Program-made: the position numbers and the translations under genes
Shown here: positions 63,572 to 64,000 of the stretch, piece by piece
Numbering within the stretch: position 1 is the first letter of the stretch
Layout of the letters: each line of letters starts with the position of its first letter
Notes under the pieces: generated by a model
The model's database searches: none
What the model saw: only the letters and a program-made list of their open reading frames with translations
Told to the model about the DNA's origin: nothing
Origin: Candidatus Peregrinibacteria bacterium GW2011_GWF2_39_17
Lineage (GTDB): Bacteria > Patescibacteriota > Gracilibacteria > UBA1369 > UBA12473
DNA: 64,000 bases
Assembly (NCBI GenBank): GCA_000993615.1
Contig: LBWM01000004.1
Location: forward strand, 47,488-111,487
Reading direction: 5' to 3'

Positions 63572-63639
63572 GGAAGGAAAATTTAAAGAAATAAAACGCA
63601 AAAATTAAGTTCGCACGCCCGCATAACATACGAATTGCC

Positions 63640-63831
63640 TTATTTTTTATTACCCAAACTACCCTTACTCGTATCTTTTCTAAAAGTCTTAACATGCTCA
63701 CGGCATTGATTACAAAACTTGGATTTTTCTTTCATGATTTTCTCGTTATTCTTTTTATTATAACTTGTCACATCTAAAGTTTTTTTACAATTTGGACAAC
63801 GCCAGTCTGCAGGAGTAAGTGATTTAGCCAT
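63640..63831 (-). CDS. Large ribosomal subunit protein bL33-like zinc-ribbon protein
   Basis: This 63-aa basic protein has two CxxC pairs: CPNC (C12, C15) and CNQC (about C40, C43). They are separated by TSYNKKN and followed by REHVKTFRK, as in the zinc-binding form of bL33 (TxKNKxN...KxCPxCRKHTxHKExK). It is 8-12 residues longer than typical, with a basic tail. A different zinc-ribbon protein cannot be excluded. Confidence 0.7.
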   Translation of the reverse strand: MAKSLTPADWRCPNCKKTLDVTSYNKKNNEKIMKEKSKFCNQCREHVKTFRKDTSKGSLGNKK

Positions 63832-63859
63832 AATTTAAAAATTTTAAAATAAATATCAA

Positions 63860-64000
63860 AAACAAAAGCACTCTAATCGATAAAAAGGGTTTGAGCAAGG
63901 GAATGTGCGGTTCCATAGTCTCGAGGGCACCCCTGAGATGAGGCGGGATTTGTAGAACAAGTTAAAATATACAGCGATTGGAGGTCTCATATCCAGAGTT
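63860..64000. other. Unassigned segment with strong hairpin at the window edge
   Basis: This stretch is richer in G and C than the surrounding intergenic DNA and has no good protein candidate. TCTC-G-AGGG (63919-63927) pairs with CCCT-GAGA (63931-63938) around a 3-nt loop, 8 bp with one bulged G. It may be part of a structured RNA that continues past 64000, but I could not match it to RNase P RNA, tmRNA, SRP RNA, 5S or a tRNA. Confidence 0.3.

Overview
The window is AT-rich, gene-dense bacterial chromosome with standard-code stops: TGA ends several genes, for example those finishing at 13138 and 41915, so this is not a UGA=glycine code. The content suggests a Patescibacteria/CPR-type genome, possibly near Peregrinibacteria: small single-copy housekeeping genes, a CPR-style T4SS-pilin-like protein, DUF192, DUF721 and NIF3 proteins, many lineage-restricted secreted ORFans, and almost no Shine-Dalgarno sequences. 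The phylum is an inference from gene content; no 16S rRNA gene is present. I saw no transposase, integrase, phage gene or CRISPR array.

Layout. 1-4434: the F1 part of an ATP synthase operon (end of a probable atpH, then atpA-atpG-atpD-atpC). 4484-9977: ORFans, including an EDR1/transglutaminase-like protein and an 893-aa helical protein. 10038-15633: uvrB, a secreted hydrolase-like protein, a BASS transporter, an HtrA protease and tRNA-Arg(GCG). 15708-22763 (minus strand): alanine dehydrogenase, rpe, rpiB, prs, DUF192, a degenerate transketolase-like half, folK, a GNAT acetyltransferase and thiI. 22827-28059: FKBP lipoprotein, queG and two large ORFans, one with tandem 186-bp coding repeats. 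28188-35365: HPF-like factor, cysteine desulfurase, RNase Y, YtxH-like protein, CPA2 antiporter and VanW protein. 35397-39844 (minus): cysteine desulfidase, MurJ, small secreted proteins and tRNA-Asp. 39900-40398: a long intergenic region with a strong candidate for an unrecognised structured RNA. 40399-48245: glycosyltransferase, DUF721, rpsP, KH protein, pilin-like protein, 5'-3' exonuclease, and pheS-pheT with an extra tRNA-binding domain. 48260-63831: NIF3, PBP1A, RdgB, O-antigen ligase-like protein, queuosine-precursor transporter, CYTH protein, thioredoxin-fold protein, C39-like lipoprotein, murA, DUF3352 lipoprotein and a bL33-like protein.

How the genes work together. MurA, MurJ, PBP1A, VanW and the O-antigen ligase-like protein point to a peptidoglycan-bearing envelope with surface polymer export. 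Rpe, RpiB and Prs connect pentose phosphates to PRPP and nucleotides. ThiI, the cysteine desulfurase, QueG and the YhhQ-type transporter indicate tRNA modification, with queuosine probably made from an imported precursor; tRNA-Asp(GUC) here is a natural substrate.

Expression signals. Many promoters are extended -10 boxes (TGnTATAAT-like). Several sit 6-10 nt before an ATG, implying leaderless or nearly leaderless mRNAs. The most interesting items are the structured RNA at about 40000-40287, the inserted tRNA-binding domain in PheT, the G9 tract that breaks a reading frame at 61676-61684, the transketolase-like protein that has lost its cofactor motif, and the pheS start codon held in an inverted repeat.
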